A DNA stretch of 39,823 nt from Brasilonema bromeliae SPC951 (GCF_012912135.1 NZ_QMEB01000025.1:1-39823), one strand, 5' to 3'. Shown: positions 1 through 8,622, counted from the stretch's first letter. The notes: a model not told the origin generated them from the letters alone. Made by a program: numbers and translations.

Positions 1-744
1 TATTATTCAGGAAGGCATCACCGTGCCGTTAAAGGTATTCAGTTAATTACCTTGTATTACACGGACTGATCAGGTAAATCTGTGCCTGTCAATTATCGCA
101 TTTATAATAAACAGGAAGAAAAAACCAAAAATGACTATTTACGAGAGATGATTAATGAAGTTTTGGACTGGGGTTTAAAGCCGAAGACAGTGACCACTGA
201 TGCTTGGTATTCCAGCCAAGAAAACCTGAAGTTACTAAAAAACAAGCAATTAGGGTTTTTAACTGGTGTGGCTAAAAATCGCTCGTGTTCGGTTGATGGT
301 AAAAATTTTACCCAAGTCCAAAATTTAGAAATTCCCGAAGATGGTTTAATAGTGTATCTGAAAAATTTTGGTCAAGTTAGGGTATTTCGGAGAAGTTTCA
401 AAAACGAAACTTCCAGATATTACATCATGTATACTCCTGAAAAAGATACACTAAAGTCAATTTCAAGAACAGAATTTAAGGAACTACATTCTATTCATTG
501 GGGAATTGAGTGTTACCACAGAGCTATTAAACAACTATGTGGTATCGGTCAATTTATGGTCAGAACGACTGAAGCAATAAAAACTCATTTTTTTAGCGCA
601 ATTCGAGCTTTTACACACTTAGAATTAATGCGTGCAGAAGATTTAATTGAAAATTGGTATGAACTCCAAAGAAATTTATCTCTTCAAGTAGCTCGTGACT
701 TTATTTTAGAACACCTAACACAGAAGTTTAACTTGGCTGCATAG
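1..744 (+). pseudogene. Decayed IS transposase (IS701/IS4-like DDE), 5' end outside the window
   Basis: The frame is open from base 1 and reads through a transposase-like segment (YYSGRHHRAVKGIQLITLYY) to a TGA at 67-69, then continues as KSVPVNYRIYNK to the stop at 742-744. Removing that stop gives one continuous protein, so I read it as a nonsense mutation in a cut-and-paste transposase. DDE-type features after the stop are TTDAWYSS (a likely catalytic Asp) and HWGIECYHRAIKQ, which resembles the Y-x2-R-x3-E-x6-K region of IS4-like enzymes with the catalytic Glu. A GTG at 82 could start a 220-aa fragment, but that would lack the first catalytic Asp. The exact IS family is uncertain because the N-terminus lies outside the window. 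Confidence 0.75.
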
Positions 745-761
745 TATCAATTTTCTGTCAA

Positions 762-774
762 TGCGTAAGTTCTA
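762..774 (+). repeat. Probable right terminal repeat of the IS
   Basis: TGCGTAAGTTCTA lies 18 bases after the transposase stop. It matches 12 of 13 bases of the right terminal repeat (TGCGTAAGTCCTA) of the small element at 26486-26653. Position and match suggest this is the right end of the insertion sequence. The left end is outside the window. Confidence 0.5.
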
Positions 775-1388
775 ACGTCGTGTCAGTATGCGATCTAGTA
801 GTGCACCCTCTACGCAAGCTGTGCCGTCTGCACGTGTTAAATAACTAATGACGCTCGGCGGGCGAGGCTTTATCGCATTTCTACAAGAAAGCAGATCACC
901 CGTCCTCTTCGGGTAATTAGGCTACACATATTAATATGAAAAATTACTGAAGCTACACTCAATATAAAAAGTTACTAAAGTTAGGTGAGAAAGTTTGAAG
1001 AATTAATAAAGTTAGTTTACTTACATCTTGCACCTGAGCCATAACATGTAAAATAAATGACATTTGATTTCACTTCGTTCTCGTCCGCCTAGGACTGTAA
1101 GTCCCAGGCTAATAAGCGAAGTCCATTAAAATGGACTAAAACTGGAACTAATTTTTGAGTATTTTTAAACATTAAACAATAAAAGTATTAGTGGTTTACT
1201 CGTAATGGTGCAAGATCTCAGTTTATCCACTTTAATTATCAATAATCTTACATATCGCTTTTCAAGCATCTACTGTCTAGTAAGCAATTCAACCGTGCTT
1301 CATATGATAGTGGTATTACATATCACATTTTTGTTCCAACCATCAATTTTTTTGTCAAGTATATCGGGTTTTGAAGTACTATTTTTGA
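775..1388. other. Non-coding stretch with degenerate dispersed palindromes
   Basis: No convincing gene. It holds a short hairpin around ACCCG/CGGGT at about 899-916. At 1060-1150 there is a degenerate palindromic repeat with AGTCCATT/AATGGACT at 1121-1138 and a GGACTGTAAGTCC-type hairpin just before it. It looks like a decayed cyanobacterial interspersed repeat. A 64-codon open frame at 1205-1399 has no recognisable motif and runs into a terminator, so it is not called. Confidence 0.4.
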
Positions 1389-1440
1389 CAAAAAAATAAA
1401 GCAAAGCCCCTGGACTACCTTACTAACGGTGAGTCAGGGG
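1389..1440 (-). terminator. Rho-independent-type terminator of the Ca2+/H+ antiporter gene
   Basis: Read on the minus strand just after the antiporter stop, CCCCTGACT (1440-1432) pairs with AGTCCAGGGG (1416-1407), with one bulge. It is followed by a T-rich tract (A-rich on the plus strand, 1389-1400). The position 28 bases past the stop fits a transcription terminator. Confidence 0.6.
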
Positions 1441-1468
1441 ATCATTCATAATTGCAGCTAAGCTATTC

Positions 1469-2551
1469 TCAAACCATACCATCAACAACCGGAAGGAAGT
1501 AGAAAGCAAACCCCAACACTGCATATGCTGCTAAGAGTAGTACGCCTTCTAACCAATTTGACTTACCGTCGGAACTGATGCTATTTGCAATCAACACCGC
1601 TACAACCACAGCTACTAATTCAAAGGGATTAAAATTTAAATCCATCGGTTGACCAAGTACCCACCCCGCTAAAACTAAAAAGGGAGCAACAAATAGAGCA
1701 ATCTGCATACTTGATCCCACCGCCACAGAAACAGAAAGATCCATTTTATCTTTCATAGCCACAGTAACAGCTGTTGCGTGTTCAGCAGCGTTGCCAATAA
1801 TGGGTACGAGGATCACCCCTGTAAATAGTGCTGTCAAACCTAACTGCGATGTGGCTACTTCTAAAGAATCAACTAGCATTTCTGATTCTAATGCAACTAA
1901 AAGGGTACATATTAGTAGAATCCCAGTCCACAACCAAATATTTGGTTTGTGGAGATGTGTTTCCTCTTCTGCGACACCCACATCGTAAAGATAAGTGTGG
2001 GTTTTCATGGAAAATAACAAAGTTAGGGCGTAGACGATAATTAGTACCACAGCAACCGCAAGGGACAGATTTTGCAGGGTTTTTTCTTCAATTGCTTGAG
2101 AGCTAAATTTCATCGCTGTGGGCAGTAGAATCGCAATCACCGCCAAATTCATAGAAGAAGCGTTGACTCGCGCTACAACTGGCTGAAATGTCTGTTCTTT
2201 GTAGCGCAGTCCACCTAAAAACATGGAAAGACCCATCACCAGTAGTAAGTTGCCGATAATTGATCCGGTGATACTGGCTTTGACGACATTCACAAGTCCG
2301 GCGTTTAGGGCAACTAAGGCGATAATCAGTTCTGTGGCGTTGCCAAAGGTGGCGTTTAGCAACCCCCCAACTGTTGGACCAACCACGACAGCAACTTCTT
2401 CTGTGGCTGTCCCCATCCAACCTGCTAAGGGCAAAATAGCTAAACCAGCTGTGATGAAAACTGTTAACTCTCCCCACTCTAAGTAATGAGCCGCTATGGA
2501 AACCGGAACAAACAGTAACAAAACCAAAAATAGAATGTTTTTACCTGACAT
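1469..2551 (-). CDS. cax: Calcium/proton antiporter (CAX family)
   Basis: This 360-aa integral membrane protein of the Ca2+/cation antiporter superfamily would export Ca2+ in exchange for H+. It has about eleven hydrophobic segments arranged as two homologous halves. The signature repeats are visible: GNATELIIALVAL at about residues 70-82 and GNAAEHATAVTVA at about 252-264. The glutamates in these motifs are the family's ion-binding residues. Length and both motifs match bacterial CAX proteins of 350-370 aa. The ATG start is immediately followed by a hydrophobic helix, as expected. It is transcribed alone, has a terminator just downstream and diverges from the GH57 gene. The substrate assignment (Ca2+ rather than another divalent cation) rests on family resemblance. 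Confidence 0.9.
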   Translation of the reverse strand: MSGKNILFLVLLLFVPVSIAAHYLEWGELTVFITAGLAILPLAGWMGTATEEVAVVVGPTVGGLLNATFGNATELIIALVALNAGLVNVVKASITGSIIGNLLLVMGLSMFLGGLRYKEQTFQPVVARVNASSMNLAVIAILLPTAMKFSSQAIEEKTLQNLSLAVAVVLIIVYALTLLFSMKTHTYLYDVGVAEEETHLHKPNIWLWTGILLICTLLVALESEMLVDSLEVATSQLGLTALFTGVILVPIIGNAAEHATAVTVAMKDKMDLSVSVAVGSSMQIALFVAPFLVLAGWVLGQPMDLNFNPFELVAVVVAVLIANSISSDGKSNWLEGVLLLAAYAVLGFAFYFLPVVDGMV

Positions 2552-2864
2552 TTGTCATTTTTGAGGTGAAAGTATTAGAAACAGTTGTCTGAGGAGGAAG
2601 TCCTCGCAAATCCTGAGCACAATGAGTTTTCTGTGGAACAGAGTCCTGAGTTTTGAATATATTACACTACAGCACTCAGCACTCGTGTAGACCAAACTCT
2701 AGGATACTCCCAGCCCTCTGATTCAGGAGTTCTCAAATTTGATTATTTGCTTTCTCAACTGAGATTTGTAAAATAAAATTGCAATATGAGTACAATCCGA
2801 AATGTTTCGTTGCAAAAGTTTCCAATAAACTTACGATTTTACACCAAGGATGGGGTTTAATATA
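2552..2864. other. Intergenic region upstream of the antiporter gene
   Basis: AT-rich DNA that should hold the antiporter promoter on the minus strand. I see no clear promoter boxes, gene or strong repeat. An imperfect GAGGAGGAAGTCCTC hairpin sits at about 2591-2605. Confidence 0.3.
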
Positions 2865-3098
2865 TTAAAAGACAATTAAAATTTTAGCAGTACCAACGAC
2901 AAAGCCTGCTAACATGGCTTGTGTCAATGATTGACTGCATCGGGCAAAGCGCTGCTTGATAATGCAGATTACCCCCAACACGAACACCACTACCCCGGAA
3001 TTTGGTTTGATCTCATAGTTGCTGTTGAAACTAACTGTTGTTGAAATGCCGCTGTAGGAAGGTTTATCAGCATTATCAAAAAACGCAACTGCAAGCAC
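2865..3098 (-). CDS. Possible small membrane protein, unknown function
   Basis: A 77-codon frame starts at GTG and diverges from the GH57 gene by 23 bases. It encodes a polar N-terminal third and then two hydrophobic stretches (GVVVFVLGVICII and a C-terminal AGFVVGTAKILIVF) separated by a basic patch. That alternation looks more like a real membrane protein than a random frame. However, there is no clear ribosome binding site and I recognise no family. It may be real or a remnant. Confidence 0.33.
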   Translation of the reverse strand: MLAVAFFDNADKPSYSGISTTVSFNSNYEIKPNSGVVVFVLGVICIIKQRFARCSQSLTQAMLAGFVVGTAKILIVF

Positions 3099-3121
3099 TG
3101 TTTATTTTTTGGAATAACTTC

Positions 3122-5827
3122 ATGACTTCTGCTGCTGAACTACCAGCTAGTACTGGTTCAAACTTGACGCCGCATGAAAATATCAAAAACACCAAAATGC
3201 TCGATCCCCTGAGACAGGCTACTGGTGTTTACGTCACTGTTCATGGGCATTTTTATCAACCACCACGAGAAAACCCTTATCTAGACGCGATTGAGCGCCA
3301 ATCTGGTGCAGCGCCTTTCCATGATTGGAACGAACGAATTCATCATGAATGCTATCGCCCCAATGCCTTTGCCAGGGTGTTAAATGAACGAGGCGAAGTG
3401 GTGGGGATCGTGAATAATTATGAGTATTTGAGCTTTAATATAGGACCAACGCTCATGTCGTGGCTAGAACGCCACGATGTAGAGGTTTATCAGCGAATTT
3501 TGGAAGCAGATGCTAAAAGTTGCGATCGCCTAAACGGACATGGTAATGCGATCGCGCAAGTATATAACCACATCATCATGCCCCTGGCAAACGAGCATGA
3601 TAAATACACCCAAATCCGCTGGGGCAAAGAAGATTTCCGCTCCCGCTTTGGACGCGATCCCGAAGGAATGTGGCTGGCGGAGACTGCTGTAGACTACGCC
3701 ACGTTGAAAGCTTTAGTCGATGAAGGAATTCGCTTTATTGTGCTTGCACCATCACAAGCACAACGTTGTCGTGTTTTGCCCACCGAGGATAATCCCAACC
3801 CTGAATGGCACGAAGTTGGTGGGAATCAGATTGATCCCACACGCCCATATCGTTGCTTTTTGAAAGAGAGTCACCAAAAAGTAGAAGCAGGATCAGATAA
3901 CTCATCTGTTCAATCGGGCCCTTATATCGACATCTTCTTCTACGATGGTCCCATCTCCCGAGATATGGGTTTTAGTGATGTCCTGTTTAATTCCAATCAT
4001 TTAGCCGGACGCATTGGTTCAGCAGTGCGTGGGGATCATCGCCCTGCACAGTTAATTTCTGTCGCCACAGATGGAGAAACCTTTGGACATCACAAAAGCG
4101 GAACCGAGAAAACATTAGCCTACGCCTTTACACAAGAGTTTCCCCATTGGGGTTGGACAGTCAGCAACTTTGCTCACTACCTCAGCTTAAATACTCCTAC
4201 ATGGGAAGTAAAACTCAAGCCAGTCACTGCATGGAGTTGCGCCCACGGCGTCGATAGATGGCAAGATGATTGCGGTTGCGGTGGTGGTGGGACATGGCAC
4301 CAAAAATGGCGTCGCCCCTTACGGGATGCGTTGAATTGGCTCCGGGATCAGCTCATTTCCGTGTACGAAGAACATGGTAAACAGTTTTTCGTTGATCCCT
4401 GGCATGCAAGAGATGAATATATCCAAGTGATACGCGATCGCTCTCCAGAAAACGTGAGTCGCTTCCTGTCGCGTCATCAAACTCGTAAACTCATAGCCAG
4501 TGAACAAGTAGACGCCCTGCGCTTATTGGAAATGCAACGTCATGCTTTGCTCATGTTCACCAGTTGTGGCTGGTTTTTTGAAGAACTTTCGCGTCCAGAA
4601 GGAACGCAAATTCTGCGTTACGCCGCCCGTGCTTTAGAACTAGCAGGAGATGTCGCTGGTGTACAGTTAGAAAAAGGCTTCCTCAAACGTCTAACCCAAG
4701 CACCCAGCAATGTTGATTCGTTCAAACATGGTGGCGAAGTTTATCGCCAGTTGGTGCTTACAGCTCAAGTCAGCTTTAAACAAGTTGCTGCCCAATACGC
4801 CATTACTTCACTATTTGCCAACCACAAACCTGTAGAGACGTCCCAGACAGCGTCTTCACAAAATGGGCACAATGGTTCCATCAAACATTCTCATCCACAT
4901 CAAAAGCGGGTTTATTGCTACACCGCGAACGAACTCGATTACCAATTGCAACGGATGGGATCATTGACTTTGGCGGTGGGAAATTTGAACCTCGTCTCAG
5001 AGATTACCTGGGAAAGCGAACATTTAGTGTTTGCAGTTCTGCATCTTGGTGGTTGGGATTTCCATTGTTGCATTCAACCCTCCGAGGGACGACTGGCTTA
5101 CACTGAGTTGAAAGAAAAGCTGTTTGGGGCACTGCAAGAGGCTAGTGCAGCTCACACGATCCTAGCTATGACGCAGTTGTTTGGTGAAGAATCTTTCAGC
5201 TTGCGGAATCTATTTGCAGAAGAACGCCACCGACTCATGCACCTCTTGAGTCAAGAAACCCTGTCACGATTAGATCAACTTTATACTCAAGCATACCGTG
5301 ATAATTACGGTGTTTTGATGGCGTATCACCGTGATGAAGTCCCTGCACCGCGAGAGTTGCAAGTTGCAGCAGAAATTGCTTTGGGTTCTCGGTGTATGAT
5401 AAATTTACGCTTACTTGAGCAAGACATCGCTGAACCGCTATCAAGTTGGAATCACATCGTCGAGTTAGAGGCGATCGCCACAGAAGCCAAGCACCTGCAT
5501 TGTCATCTAAATATACCCGAAGGCAAGCAGATGTTAGAGCAATTGATATTGCGTTCTCTGTGGCAATTCTTGCACGATCCCAACAGGACTTTTGATGCAG
5601 ATTTGCAACGCCTAGATCGATTAATTGATGTGGCAAATCAGTTACATCTTGGTATCTCTCTTGAGCGTTCTCAAGAACTCTACTTCAGTTGTCTGCACAG
5701 TCTGATTGTGCCACTCTTTATGGCTAAAACTGCTCAAAGTCAGGATACCGCTCAGTGCCGTCAGTTGTTGAAACTGGGGCAAAAATTAGGGGTAGAAGTG
5801 AGTACTTGGTTAAGTCAGTTGGGCTAA
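3122..5827 (+). CDS. Glycoside hydrolase family 57 protein with DUF3536 domain
   Basis: A cytoplasmic GH57-type enzyme of 901 aa, probably acting on alpha-glucans such as glycogen (substrate inferred from the family). I chose the ATG at 3122 (MTSAAELPAS) over an upstream TTG-type extension because the extra 28 residues look non-coding. GH57 hallmarks are present: HGHFYQPP at residues 41-48, GHGNAIAQ near 140, EGMWLAE at 181-187 (E187 is the candidate nucleophile) and DGETFGHH at 317-324 (D317 is the candidate acid/base). A Cys/Gly-rich loop DDCGCGGGG follows. The C-terminal half matches the long DUF3536 type. A polar linker around 4831-4900, rich in Ser, Asn and His, contains an in-frame copy of a dispersed palindrome. 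The gene is monocistronic. Confidence 0.85.
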   Translation: MTSAAELPASTGSNLTPHENIKNTKMLDPLRQATGVYVTVHGHFYQPPRENPYLDAIERQSGAAPFHDWNERIHHECYRPNAFARVLNERGEVVGIVNNYEYLSFNIGPTLMSWLERHDVEVYQRILEADAKSCDRLNGHGNAIAQVYNHIIMPLANEHDKYTQIRWGKEDFRSRFGRDPEGMWLAETAVDYATLKALVDEGIRFIVLAPSQAQRCRVLPTEDNPNPEWHEVGGNQIDPTRPYRCFLKESHQKVEAGSDNSSVQSGPYIDIFFYDGPISRDMGFSDVLFNSNHLAGRIGSAVRGDHRPAQLISVATDGETFGHHKSGTEKTLAYAFTQEFPHWGWTVSNFAHYLSLNTPTWEVKLKPVTAWSCAHGVDRWQDDCGCGGGGTWHQKWRRPLRDALNWLRDQLISVYEEHGKQFFVDPWHARDEYIQVIRDRSPENVSRFLSRHQTRKLIASEQVDALRLLEMQRHALLMFTSCGWFFEELSRPEGTQILRYAARALELAGDVAGVQLEKGFLKRLTQAPSNVDSFKHGGEVYRQLVLTAQVSFKQVAAQYAITSLFANHKPVETSQTASSQNGHNGSIKHSHPHQKRVYCYTANELDYQLQRMGSLTLAVGNLNLVSEITWESEHLVFAVLHLGGWDFHCCIQPSEGRLAYTELKEKLFGALQEASAAHTILAMTQLFGEESFSLRNLFAEERHRLMHLLSQETLSRLDQLYTQAYRDNYGVLMAYHRDEVPAPRELQVAAEIALGSRCMINLRLLEQDIAEPLSSWNHIVELEAIATEAKHLHCHLNIPEGKQMLEQLILRSLWQFLHDPNRTFDADLQRLDRLIDVANQLHLGISLERSQELYFSCLHSLIVPLFMAKTAQSQDTAQCRQLLKLGQKLGVEVSTWLSQLG
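4831..4860. repeat. 30-bp palindromic repeat copy inside the GH57 coding sequence
   Basis: The copy begins TGTAGAGACGT and ends CGTCTTCACA. It aligns without gaps with the perfect 30-bp palindrome at 34068-34097 (23 of 30 positions by eye) and is the same length. It is read in frame as VETSQTASS within a low-complexity linker, so it does not disrupt the enzyme. Confidence 0.55.
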
Positions 5828-5910
5828 GACAAAGAGCGAAAATAACGCGCAACCAGGGAAGCCTCTAAGTCAAAGAGTCAGGCGTGCGCTTTGCGCATAC
5901 GTGAACAACA

Positions 5911-5943
5911 AGATTCCCGACTTCTTAAAGAAGTCGGGAATCT
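5911..5943. repeat. Perfect 16-1-16 palindrome (dispersed repeat, may act as terminator)
   Basis: AGATTCCCGACTTCTT is followed by one base and then its exact reverse complement. It is preceded by GTGAACAACA. The same leader and a similar palindrome recur at 8471-8507, and half of it at 9271-9300. It lies 84 bases after the GH57 gene and could end its transcript, although there is no T-run. Confidence 0.75.
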
Positions 5944-6076
5944 GAGCACGCGCAGGCACTTTCACACAAATCAAATAAGATTGCTATGGCAGTTGCCAGG
6001 TAGATTAGGACATGAACTAATGAGAAAATACGGGCACCACCAAACCATCAAGCTTATTAAGCGTTAAGAGTTAAGC

Positions 6077-6118
6077 GTTCCCTGTTCCCTGTTCCCTGTT
6101 CCCTGTTCCCTGTTCCCT
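6077..6118. repeat. Six tandem GTTCCCT heptamers (STRR)
   Basis: Six exact head-to-tail copies of GTTCCCT, typical of the short tandemly repeated repetitive sequences of heterocystous cyanobacteria. They end 38 bases before the thermonuclease start codon, so copy number could alter the promoter or leader. Confidence 0.9.
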
Positions 6119-6156
6119 GCTATATATGATTTGATAGAAGATATATTGTCAGACAA

Positions 6157-6705
6157 ATGAAACAGACGTTGATTTGGCTTTGTGCAGCTACCCTCATTTT
6201 TGGTTTGATAGGCTGTGATCGAATTTTTCCCTCTGGTGACTCAGTGCAAAAAGTTAGTGATGGTGATACTATCGCGGTGAAAGACGCCAAGGGGGACAAA
6301 ATTAATGTGCGGTTTGCATGTGTGGATGCACCGGAAATCCCGCACTCTAAGAAGGAAAAAGAAAGTAAAAGTTCTGTTTTTCGCAACCAATTTGATTGGG
6401 GTGCAAAGGCGCAAGAACGGGTGCAGGAACTGGTGAAACAAGGAGGCGATCGCGTCAAACTAAATATCACCGATAGCGATAGGTACGGACGCAAAGTGGC
6501 TGAAATCCGTTTGCGCGATGGAACTTTTATCCAAGAAGTTTTAGTACGAGAGGGATTAGCGCTTGTTTACCGTCCTTATTTAAACAAGTGTCCCAGCAGA
6601 AATATCATTGAACAAGCTGAAACTCAGGCGAAAAATAGTCGGCGAGGAGTCTGGAGTGATGCTAAGTTTGTGAAGCCTTGGGAGTACAGGAGTCTATATA
6701 AGTAA
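6157..6705 (+). CDS. Thermonuclease (SNase-like) family lipoprotein
   Basis: A 182-aa protein with a lipoprotein signal peptide: hydrophobic residues 5-19 and lipobox L-I-G-C with Cys20 as the acylation site. It is probably anchored in a membrane facing the periplasm. The rest is a staphylococcal-nuclease-like OB-fold: DGDTIAV, then VRFACVDAPEI carrying the Arg and Glu that align with R35 and E43 of staphylococcal nuclease, and DRYGRKVAEI with the R87 equivalent. RRGVWSD near the C-terminus is also family-typical. All catalytic residues are kept, so Ca2+-dependent nuclease activity is expected. The ribosome binding site is weak. An insert of Lys/Ser/Glu (SKKEKESKSS) follows the catalytic Glu. 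Confidence 0.87.
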   Translation: MKQTLIWLCAATLIFGLIGCDRIFPSGDSVQKVSDGDTIAVKDAKGDKINVRFACVDAPEIPHSKKEKESKSSVFRNQFDWGAKAQERVQELVKQGGDRVKLNITDSDRYGRKVAEIRLRDGTFIQEVLVREGLALVYRPYLNKCPSRNIIEQAETQAKNSRRGVWSDAKFVKPWEYRSLYK

Positions 6706-6757
6706 CATTTAAAATCTGAGTAGCGAGTTTTGCAAGGTTCGTGAAAAGATTTTGATT

Positions 6758-7573
6758 ATGTCACCCTATCTAGCAGCAATTTCTATTTACCCGATAAAAT
6801 CTCTTGACAGAATTGATGTCAATCAAGCAACAATTCTTGAGAGTGGCGCACTTCAGCATGACCGAGAGTTTGCCTTATTTGATGAACAAGGTCATTTTGT
6901 CAATGCAAAGCGCAATGCCAAGATTCACTTGTTGCGATCAACGTTTGATCCTAACTTAAAAACAATCTCCCTACACATTCAGGGGACTGACCAAAAAGCT
7001 ATTTTTCACCTTCATGATGAGCAACCCTCTCTAAAAGCCTGGTTAAGTGATTACTTTGGCTTTGCAGTTAAGTTAATGCAAAACGCGATAACGGGCTTTC
7101 CAGATGATCTTAATGCCAAAGGACCCACCGTGGTTAGTACAGCCACGCTTGAAGAAGTCGCTTCCTGGTTTCCTGTAGGAAGTGTTGATGAAATGCGACT
7201 CCGTATGCGAGCGAATATAGAAATTAGTGGAGTTCCACCATTTTGGGAAGATCAATTATTTACTGAAGTAGGAAAGTATGTTCACTTTCAAGTGGGAGAA
7301 GTCTTGTTTGAGGGAGTTAATCCTTGTCAGCGTTGCGTCGTTCCCTCACGAGATTCTCAAACCGGAAAGGTGACAACTCATTTTCAGAAGGTGTTTGTGG
7401 CTAAGCGCAAAGAGTCTCTACCATCTTGGACGACGCCAACCCGTTTCAATCATTTCTACAGGTTAAGCGTGAATACAAATATACCTGCATCAGAAGCAGG
7501 AAAAATTTTACATCAAGGAGATGAGGTAAAAATTCTGGGTGTCAGCGAAAGCAACTTAAGGATAGCGGATTGA
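6758..7573 (+). CDS. MOSC domain-containing protein (YcbX-like)
   Basis: A 271-aa cytoplasmic protein with an N-terminal MOSC beta-barrel domain (about residues 1-120, beginning SPYLAAISIYPIKSL) and a C-terminal MOSC domain. The conserved cysteine motif NPCQRCVVPSRDSQTG has C190 and C193. MOSC proteins bind molybdenum cofactor or carry sulfur and reduce N-hydroxylated compounds together with a flavin or ferredoxin partner. The exact substrate here is unknown. The frame could begin two codons earlier at TTG (6752), but ATG at 6758 is more usual. The gene follows the thermonuclease gene by 52 bases on the same strand and could be co-transcribed, without an obvious functional link. Confidence 0.85.
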   Translation: MSPYLAAISIYPIKSLDRIDVNQATILESGALQHDREFALFDEQGHFVNAKRNAKIHLLRSTFDPNLKTISLHIQGTDQKAIFHLHDEQPSLKAWLSDYFGFAVKLMQNAITGFPDDLNAKGPTVVSTATLEEVASWFPVGSVDEMRLRMRANIEISGVPPFWEDQLFTEVGKYVHFQVGEVLFEGVNPCQRCVVPSRDSQTGKVTTHFQKVFVAKRKESLPSWTTPTRFNHFYRLSVNTNIPASEAGKILHQGDEVKILGVSESNLRIAD

Positions 7574-7597
7574 ATAACATCCAAATCACTCCTTTAA

Positions 7598-7667
7598 CCT
7601 CACTCCCGCCTTTAACTATCGTTAAAGTCTCCCCTCTCCTTGATAAGGAGAGGGGTTGGGGGTGAGG
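7598..7667. repeat. Dispersed CCTCACTCCC...GGGGTGAGG palindromic repeat
   Basis: Outer arms CCTCAC/GTGAGG enclose an inner hairpin CCCCTCTCCTT/AAGGAGAGGGG. A second copy lies at 18520-18571. Both sit just after genes, so they may act as transcription terminators or mRNA 3'-end stabilisers. Confidence 0.8.
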
Positions 7668-7809
7668 TTTTGTACTTAATTAAATTCGCGTTCCTAAGCT
7701 AAATTTTTAAAGATTAGTAGGCAACTCATTAACCAAATGTACTCACAGCATGACAAAATCGAGAGATTGACAAACTTGTATATCTAGAGATAGAAATAGA
7801 GGTTACGGT

Positions 7810-8454
7810 GTGAGTATATTCCTATCTAGTGTTGCTGTCTTACTCTCGACTTTGGCTTTATTATGCAGTGGCTATACAGCTTACCAAGTTTTCACCTTAC
7901 AACAGACGTTGAATGTTGCAAGTGCTGGTAATAAGAACGCCACCACTTCTACTCAAAAAACTTCCAGTTCAGAAACCAGTACTGTTCCTCCTGACAATAA
8001 GCCTAATCCATCAGAAGCGTCTTCATCTTCAACCACAACAGCACAATCACCAGCCACCACTGGTAGTGCTATTAAACCGGGTCAATTTGTGCAACCTTCC
8101 TTTGGTCAGAAAGCAGAAGTTGAGTTACTCTCGGTAAAGCGGATTAAAGATCCGGAAACAGCAAACCGTGATGTCGTGAATGTGCAGATGCGTATCCGTC
8201 GCGTGGCTACAGATGGAATTAATCCTGCTGAATCTGTAGGAGTCTACAACACAACAGCACGTAATCCTGACACAAGCGAAACCTATAAGGGAGTTAACCT
8301 CAAGCGCTCAACTGGTAGTGTTGAGTTATTTTCTTTGCGTCCTCAAGCTTCAGCTGATGCTTATGTCTGGTTAAGGATTCCTGAGGGTGTTAACAGCATA
8401 GATGTCTTTGTACCAGATACAGCGGCATTTAAAAATGTGCCGGTTTCTAATTAG
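7810..8454 (+). CDS. Membrane-anchored hypothetical protein with Ser/Thr-rich linker
   Basis: I do not recognise a named family. The 214-aa product has one N-terminal transmembrane segment (about residues 2-28), with no lipobox. A low-complexity Ser/Thr/Pro-rich stalk follows (about 40-92), and then a compact C-terminal domain of about 120 aa (from FVQPSFGQKAEVELLSVKRI to the end). That domain looks beta-rich, somewhat like DUF4352-type extracellular domains. The layout suggests a domain displayed outside the plasma membrane on a flexible stalk. The GTG start at 7810 is supported by GAGG about seven bases upstream. No co-transcribed neighbour is evident. Confidence 0.7.
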   Translation: MSIFLSSVAVLLSTLALLCSGYTAYQVFTLQQTLNVASAGNKNATTSTQKTSSSETSTVPPDNKPNPSEASSSSTTTAQSPATTGSAIKPGQFVQPSFGQKAEVELLSVKRIKDPETANRDVVNVQMRIRRVATDGINPAESVGVYNTTARNPDTSETYKGVNLKRSTGSVELFSLRPQASADAYVWLRIPEGVNSIDVFVPDTAAFKNVPVSN

Positions 8455-8470
8455 TCCGGAGTCTTTGTAT

Positions 8471-8507
8471 GAACAACAAGACCCCCGACTTATCAAATAA
8501 GTCGGGG
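8471..8507. repeat. Dispersed palindrome, second copy
   Basis: GAACAACAAGA leader, then CCCCGACTTAT, three bases and ATAAGTCGGGG. Same family as 5911-5943. It sits between two convergent genes (the 214-aa protein and the GG-leader peptide), where it could terminate both transcripts. Confidence 0.75.
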
Positions 8508-8622
8508 ATCTCAAGCCAGCTGATTTTCACAAGTCTACCCAGGATTGCGATAGTGTGCCGAGATTTTATTGAGACGAATACCTCTACTGTTGCTTTTGCA
8601 CACTCTGGCAATCCAACTGAGT

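Larger units (their letters stand above)
5828..6156. other. Intergenic repeat cluster before the thermonuclease gene
   Basis: No gene. Besides the 16-1-16 palindrome it contains GCGTGCGCTTTGCGCATACG-type repeat DNA at about 5882-5901 and six GTTCCCT heptamers at 6077-6118. The promoter of the thermonuclease gene should lie in the last 40-100 bases. Confidence 0.5.

Noticed and set aside
745..1150. Repeat-like stretch considered as a CRISPR array or tRNA
   Set aside because: There are no regularly spaced identical repeats and no cloverleaf; only degenerate palindromes.
1205..1399. 64-codon plus-strand frame with hydrophobic stretches
   Set aside because: No ribosome binding site, no known motif, and it runs into the antiporter terminator; AT-rich DNA readily gives such frames.
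6077..6118. Heptamer array considered as protein-coding or CRISPR-like
   Set aside because: It is a plain 7-bp tandem repeat without spacers, typical of these genomes.
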